From NCBI GenBank assembly GCA_016617855.1, contig JAECUM010003672.1, positions 62,001-126,000 on the forward strand: a stretch of DNA of 64,000 bases, given 5' to 3'. This DNA is from Megalonaias nervosa. Taxonomy: Eukaryota; Mollusca; Bivalvia; Unionida; Unionidae. A model generated the notes under the pieces. That model ran no database searches and was not told the origin of the DNA. It saw only the letters and a list, made by a program, of their open reading frames with translations. Positions within the stretch are counted from its first letter, which is position 1; every line of letters starts with the position of its first letter. The translations under genes were made by a program, and so were the position numbers. This document shows positions 42,019 to 55,061 of this stretch, piece by piece.

Positions 42019-43977
42019 AAATTGTTCATACACATGACAAAATTATTGCAGGGTTCTTGATAGATTTAAAACTGAAGAGCCCTTCATTTTTTTAAAGGAC
42101 ATGAGCTCGAAGCTGGGATTGTTTATTATTCATATTTCAAACTGATGTTTGGGATTTCTTGTCTCATGTCGAATAAAGAAAAATACTTGTACAGTACATC
42201 ATTTTGTAAAAAGACAAGCAGACAGTGATAGACATGGCCATCACTGATTTTGTGTGTCTGTTTCTAAATCAGTCTCACTCAATATTTGGTACATTAAAAA
42301 GGGTAAACAATTATTTCAGACTTTATGTAAACTTAACATATTCTGTTTTTAACTAAAATCATTTAAATGCAAATATATACCTGTACAGCTTTTAAAGTTG
42401 TTCCGGAATCAGGTATCTAATTTCTGTATCATAACCAATTCAGTGGGATCATTTATGCATCAAACAACAGAAAGAAGGCATATCCAGTTTTATCAAGCAT
42501 AAACATTAGAATTGGTAACTTTGTATGCACTGAAGTCATCTGTTAATATGTCAGTTATTATGACTATAAGGTCTTAAACTTGGTCATAGAAATGAGTGAG
42601 AAGCAACATGCTTTGTAAAATTTACAAATTTATTTCTGTAGAATACAAAGTGAAAATATAAAAACATATGCAAATTAAATCCCAAATAATCCTAGAATTT
42701 CTAACACAAGTCCTAATGAAAAAAGTTCTGAATAAACTTTAGTGGTGTTCCATTTAAAATTTTACATAACACACAGTAGAGACTGTCACATGTACTGCAG
42801 GGAGTTGCCATTTCATCAACATACCAAAGAGTAAGCATAAAAAGTATGTCAACCTAAAATGAAAGTTAAGCTACCATATCTTGGTGTGTTGACAAAAGAT
42901 GAACATCACCAGTCTTGTCTCTCTAAGGGTTTATCCTGTGGGGCTGTGGTTTAATCAGATAATGAGTCGCTGACACAGGATTAGCATGACCTTTTACTGA
43001 TAGCAATCACGCAACACTAAATTATATGGAGATGATTCAGCCTTCCTCTTGTAGCTACCCAAGGACAATTTCGTTGTCAAATGTTTTGTTTTTGGAAAAT
43101 ATATAAAATCCCATTATAATTTTTAATATGATAATTTTTTAATAATACATTAAATTTTCAGACTGGGCTTTCACATTGGGAAAAATGGTTGCTAGGCATG
43201 AAGGTTTGGTTGTCCATTATTCTTGGGCAGTGGAGTTTTCTACCTTTGGTTATGGGGTGTCATGAAAATATAACAGTCTAATTTTTCTGTAAATAATGTA
43301 CCACTCCGGTGGCCTAGTTGTTAGAGTGTCTGCCTCGGATGTAGTAGGTCATGGGTTCAAACCCCAGCTGAGTCATACCAAAGACTTACACAAATGGTAC
43401 TTGCAGCTGCCTGGCTTGGCACTCAGTATTAAGAGGTTAGTGCTAGGACTGGTCGGCCTGGCATCAGGATAATGTGATTGTTTGGGACATGATGTTACAT
43501 GTCTGCAGCATGATGGCCCAGTGCTAGACATCACTCTAAAGTGCCATACTGCAGACACTCACGTAAATAATGTTATGGTTTATGTACTATGCAGTGTAGC
43601 ATGGATAGTTTGAAGTTTATCCTTTGGTATGGATGAGAAATGCAAGCTTGCTTTTCTAACAATTGTACCAACAGTCATAAACCATAGTCTTAAAACATTG
43701 GTATGATTACATGTAACTTGAAAATACATTTTGAAACTTGTTCTTTGTACTTAGTGATATTTACAGTACATTTTCTTATTGTAGATTTTATGCCAGAGAT
43801 TCAGGACTTCTAAAGTTCAAGATCTATGCTGGAGTTCTGGGTCGCAATCCACCACCAACAGCCCGTCGTCTTGTGGCCTTCACTTTCCATCCAAGTGAAC
43901 CTTTTGCCATCAGTGTGCAAAGGACCAACTCAGAATATGTGGTTAACTTTCATATCAGACATGCTTATGTTGGCTAG
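40041..43977 (+). CDS. DET1: DET1 homolog, DDB1/CUL4-associated ubiquitin ligase component
   Basis: Two coding exons, 40041-41533 and 43785-43977, joined GT...AG in phase 2 (AG|A encodes Arg of DHPIRFYARD); 561 residues, normal for animal DET1. DET1 works with DDB1, DDA1 and COP1 in CUL4 E3 ligases that control transcription factor levels in the nucleus. Recognisable stretches include [57 protein letters not shown], and the C-terminal [20 protein letters not shown]. The protein is a WD-like beta-propeller without strong repeats. ATG 40041 follows an in-frame TGA at 40017; the first about 15 residues are unlike other DET1 proteins, so an upstream exon with a different start remains possible. 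No breaks. Confidence 0.95.
41982..42018 (+). repeat. (GT)n(TA)n microsatellite in DET1 intron
   Basis: About eight GT units followed by nine TA units. Confidence 0.95.
42605..42750 (+). repeat. Dispersed repeat, copy 2
   Basis: Same order of motifs as 23330-23470, including AATTAAATCCCAAATAATCC and CACAAGTCC. Confidence 0.55.
43301..43565 (+). mobile_element. tRNA-derived SINE, family A, in DET1 intron
   Basis: CCACTCCGGTGGCCTAGTTG head, GGTTCAAACCCC B box, GGTCGGCCTGGCATC body. It stops after CTGCAGACA, so the 3' tail is truncated. Sense to the gene, 220 bases before the last exon. Confidence 0.85.
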
Positions 43978-44378
43978 TGTATCACCCCTTTGTGTCACCA
44001 TCTTCCAGATTTATTTGTTGTTGTCATGCTGATATATAGGGCATAAGGAAAGATATATTTTGATGGAGTCTGTTTATCCCCATACCATCGAGGTTGTGCA
44101 TGGTTATAGCATTTGGATCCATGGTTCATGTCTTCATAATTCATTCATTTCATATTTGTTGCTCCTATTATTTTGGACCCTGTATCACCGAAAGTCATGA
44201 AAATTGTTCTGCTGGATGCATCCCATAATTTTCATGCTTAAGGAATCAGAACACTATTTGAGGCATTTGGGTATTATAACATCCTGTTGTAGTTCTAAGA
44301 AAATCATAACTCTTGAAGATTTTTTTCTTCACATTTCCTAACAGGTGAAGAATGTTATTTGCATTCAGTAGAAAGCAT

Positions 44379-44393
44379 AATAAAAGAAATAAA
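44379..44393 (+). terminator. Candidate DET1 polyadenylation signals
   Basis: AATAAA at 44379-44384 and 44388-44393, about 400 bases after the DET1 stop. Another candidate lies near 45465. Confidence 0.4.
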
Positions 44394-44421
44394 CTGTGCA
44401 TTAAGTTAAGCCTCTTGGTGT

Positions 44422-44530
44422 TTGCTTGGAATGGCAAAGCAAATAGGTGTTATTCATCCCATTCCATAAAGGTTGCTTGGAATGGCAAAGCAAATAGGTG
44501 TGATTCATCCCAGTCCATAAAGGTTGCTTG
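44422..44530 (+). repeat. 51-bp tandem repeat, two copies and a start of a third
   Basis: TTGCTTGGAATGGCAAAGCA begins each unit; only single-base differences between copies. Confidence 0.9.
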
Positions 44531-44654
44531 CACTAAAAATTTCCTGTTATTTTTTTTTTGCGTCTGAACTTAAAACTATTTCACTGGATTTCATTTTTAA
44601 ATAGAGTAGAAAAATTTATATTAAAAAAATATATATATATATAAAGTTAATGAA

Positions 44655-44822
44655 TTTGATTGGGTGTTTTATAGCACAGCAGGTTTATCAAGTGCTGAGG
44701 CAGTTGGAATCAAGTATCATGCACAAGGACACACCATAAAGGTTGATTCGATAGGAGGATTCTAACATCCACCGTTTCACTCACAAGTCTGGCATGCTAA
44801 CCACTGAGCCACAGTGGGTAAT
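44655..44822 (-). mobile_element. tRNA-like SINE fragment, fourth family
   Basis: On the minus strand, TGTGGCTCAGTGGTTAGCATG is an A-box region, and GTTAGAATCCTCC a decayed B-box region, followed by GTGTCCTTGTGCATGATACT, ending in ATAAAACACCCAATCAAATTC. Class inferred from the tRNA-like head only. Confidence 0.5.
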
Positions 44823-47289
44823 TAGTATAGTGATACCATGAGTGAACTTTTAGTTCTTCTGTACCTTCCTTATATCCTCTATATCAAAGACCCTATTTAC
44901 CTGTAGTCATGACAAATGGCATTTAGGTCCATCTCAAGAAGAGCAACTAAACCAAGGCAAGACTAGGTCACTGTGTCCTAATTTTCACACTTATGTATTT
45001 TCGGCAATCCATGTCATAACCTCGGTATCTTGAACCCATTTCCCAAAACTGACATGCAGATGAATCTCAAGGGGAGATAACCATTCAAAATCTAGATTAC
45101 CATGAAAAAAAGTTAACACTTGAAAAGGTTATGTATTTTCAGCCGTGTGATTGGTACTGCCTCTCCATCTTTAACACTATTACATCTAAACAAATTTTGT
45201 CTTTGATTCTACACTGATAAAACTTTTTGTGTTGATGCATTTCAATTAGCAGTACACTGTGGTAGTATTTCCTTCCAGCATAGTGGCACAGTCATTACAG
45301 TGCTCAAAAAAAAGGTTTTCAGACACAGGGCCAGAGCTGGTGACTTTTAAAAAATCACAACAAAAAATTCCACAAGCCCATAATCCTTATTCCATGTCCC
45401 CCATAAGCTATATTTATGTTTACTATTGTTTAATTAACTTAACTGCTGTACTTAAATATGTAGCAAAATAAACAAAATCATATTAAATTGACTTGTGTTT
45501 ATTCAGATTGCAAAATATACATGGAAAGTAATGTTATCATCCAGGTCCTGATGTCAGTCATTGTACAATTGCTCTGTCAATACCCTCCTTACTCACTGGA
45601 TGTCTTCTTTATACAGTTTCTCTTTACATTTTAGATGTTGTTAATAGGTGCTATGTAATATGTTTAACCAGTGTTGCATTACTCCAATGTGTTTCTGCCA
45701 AAATCATTTTAGGGTCTGTCTTTCCATTTATCTCACCTGTGCTAGAGGATGGCAGAATTTTAATAAAGGACTTAAATGTCAATTTGGACCACCTTTGATT
45801 CTTTTATTACTAATAAAAACTTTAAAAACATCATTCATTTGGCCTAAACTCTCCAGACTACAACAGTGAGGTAATTAACAGCTTTTTGTGCACATGTTAA
45901 CCTTAATCCAAGTATTCAGTCATGCACCAAAGCACCAGTTGCAATGACTGCTAGAACAGTTCTGCTCCCCATTAGGCTTGTTCTGACTGGTTTCCTTTTT
46001 TCAGTTTTTAAAGCAATTTTTTTAAAGTTTCAAAAGCTGTTGATGTCAGCTGTAAAACTATGTGCAGTAGACTGTGGTAAAAATGGTATTATTGTCCTAC
46101 CACCAGTAGAATCACATGTATGTTAATGCCAAATCAGCCCTAATTATAGGTAACTTAGGTAATCTGTTCCCCATTTATAGGTCACATGCTTCACTCTGTA
46201 CATCTTTTGATAGAAGTACTGTAATAGATGATCTTCATAAAACTAAGGGACATACATGGGAATAAATATTAATAATATACTAGTCTTTCAGCAACTTAAA
46301 TAAAATTCCACATTTATTTGCACAATCATTGTTTTCTCAGCCAAATTGCACATTTTTTTTTTCAATAAGCCTAATGGGCACTTTACTTAGAATAAATACA
46401 GGCAGTGACCAATCTGAAATTAGAGGGGCTCCAGGTATCAGGCTGATCAACTCTTTTAGCACTGTAGAGAGTAATGGGCTCAAATCCTGTTTAGACCAAT
46501 CTGGGCTGGCTGTCTTGGCTGATATCTAAGCAAGACGTTTAACTCCATTGCTTCAGCATCAATCCTTCATACCAGTCTGTATATTGTTGGCTATTCCAAA
46601 TGTGCCGTTGGTAAGCAGACTACACTTTGTTCAGTGATCTCTCAAGAAGTATTAAATAGTGGCACACTAGTATCATAAAATGCAAAAAAATTAATATCAA
46701 TGATAAAGAAGTACATATATTTACAGGGTTCTTTTTTCCCCCACTATATAACCTGATTTAATGTCAAAACTCGTCTTTGAATTTAAGTAAACCATAAAAC
46801 TATCCAGGTTAAGTTTATTCCAAATATTGAAGACATTGTGGTTTAAGTTAATCTATTGATTGTTGAAAAAGTTCACTGAATGAGATTTCTATTCTTTGAT
46901 CTGCAATTCTGACAAATAAATGGTGCAGAATAATATTGCAGCAGTGTAGTAATTAAAAGTATCGCAATTTATAATGTAATACATTTGGAAAAATATTTAA
47001 AATACAAATGAAGGATTAATCAAACACTTTATTTACATGTTCTTACAATGAGTGAAATTGGAAGAGAAAAATTGCTCCAATGGCAGCACCCACTTGTTTA
47101 TTTTTTCTTGCAGACAGTATACAATGTAAATATAAGAGCAGCTAATGGGTATGGTACAATTTTAATTTATGAAAGTTTACTCAATACATGTTTTGGAAAA
47201 TAGCAGGAATGACAACACTCATAACAACTACTACTACTACCATGATGAAAATAGAACAATTTGTAATAATTACCATCCTCCTCCATCTC
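44823..47289. other. Intergenic DNA, no gene seen
   Basis: AT-rich. Contains a TA repeat just upstream and a further weak tRNA-like SINE trace at about 46440-46570 (TTTTAGCACTGTAGAGAGTAA then GGGCTCAAATCC). No exon recognised. Confidence 0.4.
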
Positions 47290-47546
47290 CCGGGGGCCCC
47301 GAGTGGCCGAGTGGTCTAAAGCGCTCACCGTTATGGATCACTGCCATCTCACCTCTGTGTGCGTGAGTTCGAGTCTCAGGCTCGGCTAACGTGGGCACGT
47401 GAGAAAGCCTGCCAGTAGTTTCTCATGGGTCGGTGGTTCTTCCCTGGGTTTTCCAGGGTTCTTCCTCCACCAATTATACTGGCCGCCATGTATAGCCTAT
47501 CTTGTGCTGAAAAATGGCGTTAAACCCTACAACAACAACAACAACC
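47290..47546 (+). mobile_element. SINE family B, plus strand, complete copy
   Basis: CCCGAGTGGCCGAGTGGTCT head, GAGTTCGAGTCTCAGG B box, CACGTGAGAAAGCCTGCCAG, CTTCCTCCACCAATTATACT, ATGGCGTTAAACCC and (AAC)n tail. Confidence 0.9.
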
Positions 47547-49049
47547 TCCATCTCCCCATGCCCTCTCTTCATCTCGCCCAAGTTACTAAGATCTCAAGCA
47601 AAATTTAATATTAATAAGGAAGGTTTACCATCTGATCCACTTATTTCCACTCAAGTTTATGAAATCTTCCATTCACTGTTGAAACCAGACATCCATTTCA
47701 TAATGATCTTTCTTTAGGGAAATTATGCTATCTGAATTGCACTCTAATCTTTATAGCCAGGCCAACATGGGACTGACTTGGTGCTGGGTAAATTTATGGG
47801 GTTTTTTTTCAAGGTGGTGTGTCTGTTTTTCATAATAGTTTTTAATAATTTCCTTACCTTACAAAGAAATGTGTGTCGCACATTTTGAGCCAGTAGTGGA
47901 AATTACTTAAATATGTATAATGCACATTGACAGTTGACTCCATCATCACTGCTTGATCTGGTGACTCACTTATAAAATGGAATTCCAAGTGAGAATAAAA
48001 AAGCACTTGAGGGATATCCGTAATCATATAGATTCCCTGGTGTCTAAGCATTAATTTATATGAACACAACATAGATTGTGTTAAATATCAGATAATAGAA
48101 ATTAAGTCTGATCCAGAGCTCTCTAGTAGCGCTATTTTTAGACAGAACTTTATTGGATATACCAATTACATACTCTATAGCCGGTAGAGATTAGCATCTT
48201 GGTCTAAATGAGAGTTCAGTCAATCATAACTTAATTTATTATTATTTTCCCTTCCATGTAAACTAGAATGTTTCGGCACCGTAGTCATTATGCTGGAATA
48301 TTCCACTCTTCTGAGGAAATCTACCCTCAAAATTCTGCTCCAGCTTTAGATTGTGTCACAAATTATGATGCAGTTGCTCTGCTACACAGCAAAATAAATT
48401 ACCAATGTGTGTAAAGTGATGCCAAATTTTGAACATTGCCAATCGTTAGCGTGATATGTCAAGATCACGCATTTTGGTATCGGAATATCTTGCAGTGACT
48501 GCAGAAAAATCTTCAAAAGAAAGGAAGATCAATCTCATCATCATCGGAAGTGCTCTTAGTCAACAGCATGGCAGTATTATGTTTTGCATTACAGAAATTA
48601 ACTTTATAGAACTAAGTTTCTGTAATCAAAATAAAAATTCATAACAGTTTGCTAGTCATTTATTTATTTATACCCCTCTTTAAATCATATTTCTCTATGT
48701 ATCCAAAACCCAGCCACAAGACAATGGTTTATTTCAGAACCTGGATGCTACAACTGTAAGTCATGACAATATGAGTCACATGACATCACAAGTAGCCATA
48801 CTGGCTGCACTGGTGACAAAGGGGTATATAAACCTCACACGGACATAACAAAGTGATCAGTTGAACAAACAAATCAACCCTTATTATTCCCTCTGATGAT
48901 TTACAATAGTAATGAAACTGGTCAGGGACTGGGAGTGACTAGGACACCCCAGCAGATGGGAGGGTTCACCTCCACATCCAAACTGTGATTGTATTCCATA
49001 AAGTCTTGGTTATTGTTAATAATGAGAAAGATCCATTCATGTTAATGAG
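47547..49049. other. Intergenic DNA, no gene seen
   Basis: No coding exon or dispersed repeat recognised. Confidence 0.4.
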
Positions 49050-49345
49050 GTGATCTGGCATCTGGTTGGCTGAACTTGTTACCACTCTGGAGTTTATGTA
49101 ATTCTGATTGGATTTTGATTAAACTTTGTGTGTTTATATCATCAAGATCGCAGACAGTTTCAGTAACATGCAAGATACACTTTAATGATGTGATCTGGCA
49201 TCAGGTTGGCTGAGCCTGTTGTCACTCCAGAGACCTTTAATGAACCTTTCTTTTGTTGGCAAATATACAAAAATCATCAAGATCTTGTACGAGTACAATT
49301 ACGAGCAATATCATCCCAAATTGGCGAAGTGATGATGCATCTAAT
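49050..49345 (+). repeat. Degenerate tandem repeat, about 140-bp unit, three copies
   Basis: GATCTGGCATCTGGTTGGCTGA near 49053 recurs near 49185 and, diverged (GATGCATCTAATTGGCTGAG), near 49334, each followed by a TnnTCACT(C/T) part and an ATCATCAAGATC part. Confidence 0.65.
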
Positions 49346-50159
49346 TGGCTGAGCATGTCATCACTTTTGTGACTATTTCTGATTCGAGTTTTATCAAATT
49401 TAGTAAACACTCTTATTTCATCTTTTGAGTTTTATTATGAGCATGATCAGCACATATTAATGAAATTGTGCCATTAGTTCTCAATTCATATCATGTGTAA
49501 TGAGTAGGGTTTTTAAAAATTTTTTTTACATGGTTATTATCTCCTAAAGAATGCAAGGAAAGTAATTCGTGATAATGACCATTGAGAATCATGGCTTTCA
49601 GGTAACAGAGATATTCTCTCTACAAAATATGCAAACCAGGTTTTATCTAAAGTACACTTACAAGAGTTATAAATTCTAATAGAACAATTGCTGAAAATCA
49701 GCAAAATAATATACCTTAGGAATTAAATTTTTATTCGTAACAGAAGAAAAGCATAAATTAAATTTTGTTGAGAACCTGTACAACTACTGGCTGTAATTAA
49801 GAATTAGATTAGATTTGCTTGAAAGCAAATGTGTTTTTTCTGATATTAAGTTTGTTACAGTAGACAAATTTTTCTTGTACAAACCATGACGTGTTAAAGT
49901 GACAAAAACATTTATGTTATCACATGTATTGTGCATTATTTTAATGCATTTTATATATTCAGTGCAAATAACTGACAAGTTTGAAATTTATAGTTTGTGT
50001 TTTAGTTTTTAATGATACCAAAATACCCCAATATACTTTTTCTCCTAAAATGCATCCAGATTTAATTAGCAAGAAAAAGAAGTTTCCACATTTCATTTAG
50101 ATTTTCTGCCTTTTCAACATATTTTTTGTAAATTTAAATACTTGTTTATGAGTCCACCT

Positions 50160-50226
50160 ACAAACTGCACAGACCCAGATTTGATGTTGCATAATGTGCT
50201 AGCAGATCTGGGTCTGTGCAGTTTGT
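50160..50226. repeat. Hairpin with 21-nt perfect arms
   Basis: The arm 50160-50180 (ACAAACTGCACAGACCCAG...) is the exact inverse of 50206-50226, with a 25-base loop. Related text with a shorter hairpin occurs at 54845-54900, so it is probably a repeat family and not a unique RNA gene. Confidence 0.75.
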
Positions 50227-50374
50227 TAGGAGTAATTAGTAGAACAAACAGCATAGACCATGATGTGCAGCTGCATTATGCTACTGCAGATCAGGAGCTT
50301 TGTTATTTGTTGTTTGACTCGACTTAAAAGTGAATATATACAGTAGGTTCTCATAGGCCTTCTGCTATCCCAGT

Positions 50375-50672
50375 TTTACCTTGGATGTGGGAGGTCATGG
50401 GTACCAACCATGGCTGAGTCATACCAAAGACTTATAAAAATGGTACTAACAGCTGTCTCACTAAGCACTCAGCATTAAGAGGTTAGTGTTAGGACTGGTC
50501 GGCCTGGTGTTTGAATAGTGTGATTGGGTAGGACATCATGCTACATGTCTGTAGCATGCTGCCCCAGTGCTATACATCACTATAAACTGCCACACTGCAA
50601 ACATTGTAGTGATATGACTAAAAAAAAAATTAAAGCTACAATAAAAATGCAAATCACACACAGACACACTAT
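50375..50672 (+). mobile_element. tRNA-derived SINE, family A, diverged
   Basis: Decayed head (GGATGTGGGAGGTCATGGG), then GACTTATAAAAATGGTACTA, GGTCGGCCTGGTG, ACATCACTATAAACTGCC and AC-rich tail. Confidence 0.8.
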
Positions 50673-50749
50673 CCCACTTTTAGGAATATATGTTCTTTAA
50701 TAGCACATCAACACATGGAAGGAAGTTGGGATATACAGAGGCAATGAGA

Positions 50750-50965
50750 GTAATGTCTTTCCCAGGAAGACTCCATGGTGACCAACACTGTGCCTCTCCC
50801 AGGGAGACACCATGGTGACCAACACTGTGCCTTTCCCAGGAAGATACCATGATGACTAACACTGCCTTTCCCAGGGAGACACTACTGTGACCAACACAGT
50901 GCCTTTCCCAGGGAGACATGATGGTGACCAACACTGCCTTTCCCAGGAAGACACCATGTGACCAT
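50750..50965 (+). repeat. Minisatellite, about 36-bp unit, six copies
   Basis: CCTTTCCCAGGAAGACACCA and TGGTGACCAACACTG repeat; units vary at a few bases and in a short GTG insertion. Confidence 0.9.
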
Positions 50966-51849
50966 GTAGGTTTAAATCTTTGTACTTGGATTCAAGAGTT
51001 TTATATAAATCAAATAATCCAACACTTTATGCCTCATTGTTAGTGCAACCTTTGTCCTTCTGTCCTTGGTTATGTTTGTTTGGGTCAGTTTTCAGTCACT
51101 GTGGTGGGGCAGCCATTTTGCATGAATATATTTTAGTTATGTAAATTTGAAATTCCTGAATGGCTGTTTGCATTTTGGCAAGCCTTGTTTCCACAAAGTA
51201 AATACATCATGTCTGCTTACAACTAAGGACCATGTATTTGCATATATACAGAGCAGTATTAACAATTCACTGCTGTAATGAGTGATTATCACATTCCAAC
51301 CCAGCCATCTAGGATTAATTTGTAATGGATTCTCTTTAAAATAGAACTTGTATGCTTAGCATGCAGTATCATTACAGCCAACACTGCAGAAAATGTGTTT
51401 TTCAAGAAATTCTTGCCTGAACTCAACAAAGTAAATGGCAGGAAATCTGACCTTGTCCATAGTCCATACAATATTTTATAGATCCAGCCTTGCTATGCCT
51501 GTTGCCAAATTGTAATAGACTCATTGAAAGTGTGAAATAATTTTGTGTAAGATACTGAGGTAACTTTTACTCCTGTTCTAAGAGCATTTGTTATTTAAGA
51601 AAAATGTGAAGTCTTTGCAGTTGTCTGAAGTCACATGATTCCAGTCACATGGTATGACCATGATGTAGTACCATCTAAATTTGTAAAGGCTGCCAAGTTT
51701 GATTAAATGATTGACATGAAATGACAGATAACAAGAGTTTAGCTGGCTAGAATATGATTCAGAAGAAAATAAAATATAACTTGTGCACAAGTTCCAAGAA
51801 AAGCAAACTCTGATGACTGGATGTCAGAACTTTAGGATCGCAACTTTAT

Positions 51850-52840
51850 CTGGCCTTGCAAAGTGTAGTGAGGTTCAGCATGGCATTAAAGATGATGCCT
51901 TGTACAATAATTTTGCTATTGCAGCAAAGTATGTAGTCAGTCAATAGACTGAAGCTGTTACAGGCGACATGTATAGTCATTAACTAAAGAAGGTATAGCA
52001 ACCATGAAGTTTGGATCTTTCTTTGATTTCTGTCCTCATCAGGGCTACAAGGCTTTAGTACATTTTTAACAGGAAACAACATTTTTCTTGGGGAAATGGG
52101 CTGTTTGGGTAGCTTCATACTAGTGCACAAGTTATGTTTGACAAATTTAATGCCAACATAGAATCAAGTGGTCCAAATGTTGAAAATGTTAATTCACTTG
52201 GAAGTGATGAAGCATCTGTTATGGTCTCTGCTCAGTTCCCATAAGTTAACCTTTGTAATTAATGTACAGTGTTTGAACATTGTTTATTTGCCCATCATTT
52301 AGCATGGTGCACATCAGGAGCAGTCGATGGTGTATCACATAGGAAGGACTTTCCTTGAGATATAATATTTTCTATTATTTTAAAAGATCCACAGATAGCA
52401 CAGTTAGGGCAGTTCTGAACGTTTTTGAATATGAAGAAGTTAAACTAAATAAAGTCTTTGAGATTTGTTGGTATGCTTTATATGAGGCTGCTTGCATACT
52501 TCCATCAGAAGGAAATGCGAGTTCCTAAAATACTAATCTTTGATTTGTTTCCACAGTGCACATGCGATCAATGACATCAAGGCTGCTTCAAAGAAAAGTA
52601 TGAAAATCTGAACAGATTTTATTTAAAAACTAATTGCAAAAGTGAACATGACATTCATAAAGGATTACACTGGTGTAGCCCTTGCTTTTAAATCTCTGGA
52701 AGGAGGAAAAAAATGGAGGAATTGTATCTTAGACCTTGTGAAACTCTGTGGTGAGGATAAAAAAGCAGCATGTCAAAATAATTTATTGTACATGCTAAAG
52801 CATGTAGAAGAGAATGCTCACTTGAGAAGATGATGGTCTC
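51850..52840 (+). pseudogene. Possible decayed transposase-derived gene
   Basis: Short coding-like pieces in several frames: FDKFNANIESSGPNVENVNS then GSDEASVM, KLNKVFEICWYALYEAACIL, and 63 codons 52642-52833 ending LYMLKHVEENAHLRR. The order and the GSDEASVM-like piece recall hAT/ZNF862-type transposase relatives, but no motif is decisive. Many stops and shifts. It may be chance. Confidence 0.2.
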
Positions 52841-54394
52841 AGAGCAATGGCACCCTAAGGGATAGATTTGTGGAGATATGGAAAATGATAAAATATCACA
52901 ATAACACTTTCTTAACTTGATAACTTTGGCAAGTCTTGTGCTTCTGATTCATTTCCAGTCACAATGACATTCACAAATTGCTTGAAAGCTGAAATAATGC
53001 CAAGACTGTTGACTATAATGTTAGAGGGGTAGAAAATGGAAGACATTGACTTCTCCCATGCTGTTTATGTTTAGAGGTATTAATGGGGAATATCTTAAGT
53101 TAACCATAGTAATTTGTTTAGTTTTTGATACAAATAAAATGTAAAGAGTACTATGCAAATGATCTCTCATTTTATTGACTGGTTAGCTCATTATGAACAC
53201 ACCATTGACCCACTTTTTCAAATTGTCTTGTTGAACCAGACTTCTCATTTGGTTCTTTGAGATCTATGCAGATGGGTAAAAAAAAAAAAAAATGAAATAA
53301 TAGTTTTCCTTGTAAACCCAGAATTAGGATTCCCTAAAATTTGGAAAAATGATTTGATTGGCTAATTAGATAATGACAGACTATGTCATTGTGACAACAA
53401 GATGATGTCATGTTAAACAGGGACAATTTTCATTGGCTAATTCAAACGCACCTCCTTTATCAGCATCTGTTTACAAAGTGATGTTGAACAACATTCATTT
53501 ACGCTTACAACAGAATTTTACTTGGAAGTATTGCAGAAAGTATGTATAGATAAATTTTGGGAAATTGTTTTTCAGTTCTGCTTCTACAGATTTGGACTAA
53601 AGCAAATTTTCAGTAACAGAGATCAGTGAAGCATTTTATCAAAGTGTCATGTGGCAAACATCTTACAAAGTCACTGGTTGAACAAGACTGAAAGGAAAGC
53701 AACACATCTTGGAAGTGTGACTAAGTTCCATTGCACTTGCAAACAACTAATTTTTTTTAAACATGTTCTCATTGCAGAACAAAATTCTTGCACCAAAGAA
53801 GTTAAAATAATGTTAAAAACTTTTTAAAACTGCTCTAGTGAAGCGAAAATCAAATCATCTGCATAATTCATATTAACATAAATACCAAAGTTTGTCTACC
53901 TCAAGTGTTTATTTGTGTTCCTAATATACCTCACAAGTCCCAAATATTTTTAAATGTATATATTAAAAAAATAAATAAATTTCTGTAAGAATTTGAAAAT
54001 ATGATTGGGTCATCAGCATATGATAAACGCAGCTGCTAAATTTAATTTGCCTACCTCAAGTGGCTTTAGCTAAATCATGTAAAGTTCTTGAACTTAAAAA
54101 ATTTTCAAACTCTGTTCATAATTGAGAAAAATGTTAGAAATGCATCACATTCTTATCAGGTCATCTACTTATGGTCATGAGAAAGTGTATAAAGGGGCAA
54201 AATGTATAAGTTTTTGTGCCATCATGTAAAATTGGATTTCAGATGGTATGTGAACTATATAAATATTAGACAATTAAGACAGTAGGAACACAATATGCCT
54301 CCTCCTGCTATCACAGTGGAGGGTGGGGTAATCAAACCTGCCTATTAGGGACACAGTGGACAGGATGACATCCTTTCTATGCAGAGAAATTGTC
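52841..54394. other. Intergenic DNA, no gene seen
   Basis: AT-rich sequence without clear repeats apart from a 14-base A run near 53280. Confidence 0.4.
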
Positions 54395-54842
54395 TATACC
54401 CATCATAAATAAGTCCCAGATGATTACTGAAATGAAGTTTGAGTAGTCTTGCACCATCATAAAGAAGTTCCAGATGATGACTGAAATGAAGTTTGAGAGT
54501 CTTGCACCATCATAAAGAAGTTCCAGATGATGACTGAAATGTGTTTTAGTCCTATACCATCATAAAGAAGTCCCAGAGGATGACTGAAATGTGTTTTAGT
54601 CCTATACCATCATAAAGAAGTTCCAGATGATGACTGAAATGTGTTTTAGTCCTATACCATCATAAAGAAGTCCCAGAGGATGACTGAAATGTGTTTTAAT
54701 CCTATACCATCATAAAGAAAACCCAGAGGATGACTGTAATGGGTTTTAGTCCTATACCATCATAAACAAGTCCCAGCGGATTACTGAAATGGGTTTTAGT
54801 CCTATACCATCATAAACAAGTCCCAGAGGATGACTTTGATGT
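54395..54842 (+). repeat. Minisatellite, 50-bp unit, about nine copies
   Basis: CCATCATAAAGAAGTCCCAG then AGGATGACTGAAATGTGTTTTAG-type text. Units in the first third have a GAAGTTTGAGAGTCTTGCA variant, later units GTGTTTTAGTCCTATA, so two subtypes are stacked. Confidence 0.93.
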
Positions 54843-55061
54843 GTCTGACCCAGTGTCTGGGTGGTGTATTATGCAATGGCAAATCTGGGTCAGTGCACTT
54901 TGCAGTTGGACTCATCTTACAAGCAAGTATACATGGAAGCAAACAAACATAAAGACAGAAGAAGTCTCCTTGCAATCAATGTCAAATTATTACTTCAAAG
55001 TGCACTCTTTAATGAAGTCATCTTGAGATCCAAGCCAGGGCAAAAAGGACACCTCCATTAA

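Larger units (their letters stand above)
41534..43784 (+). other. DET1 intron
   Basis: Starts GTTTAATG after AG at 41533 and ends ATTGTAG at 43784. It contains a (GT)n(TA)n microsatellite, a dispersed repeat (42605-42750) and a family A SINE. No other gene seen. Confidence 0.9.

Noticed and set aside
43738..43784. Independent start codon for a small gene before the last DET1 exon
   Set aside because: The frame is the DET1 last exon extended into its intron; an acceptor at 43784 joins it correctly to the large exon.
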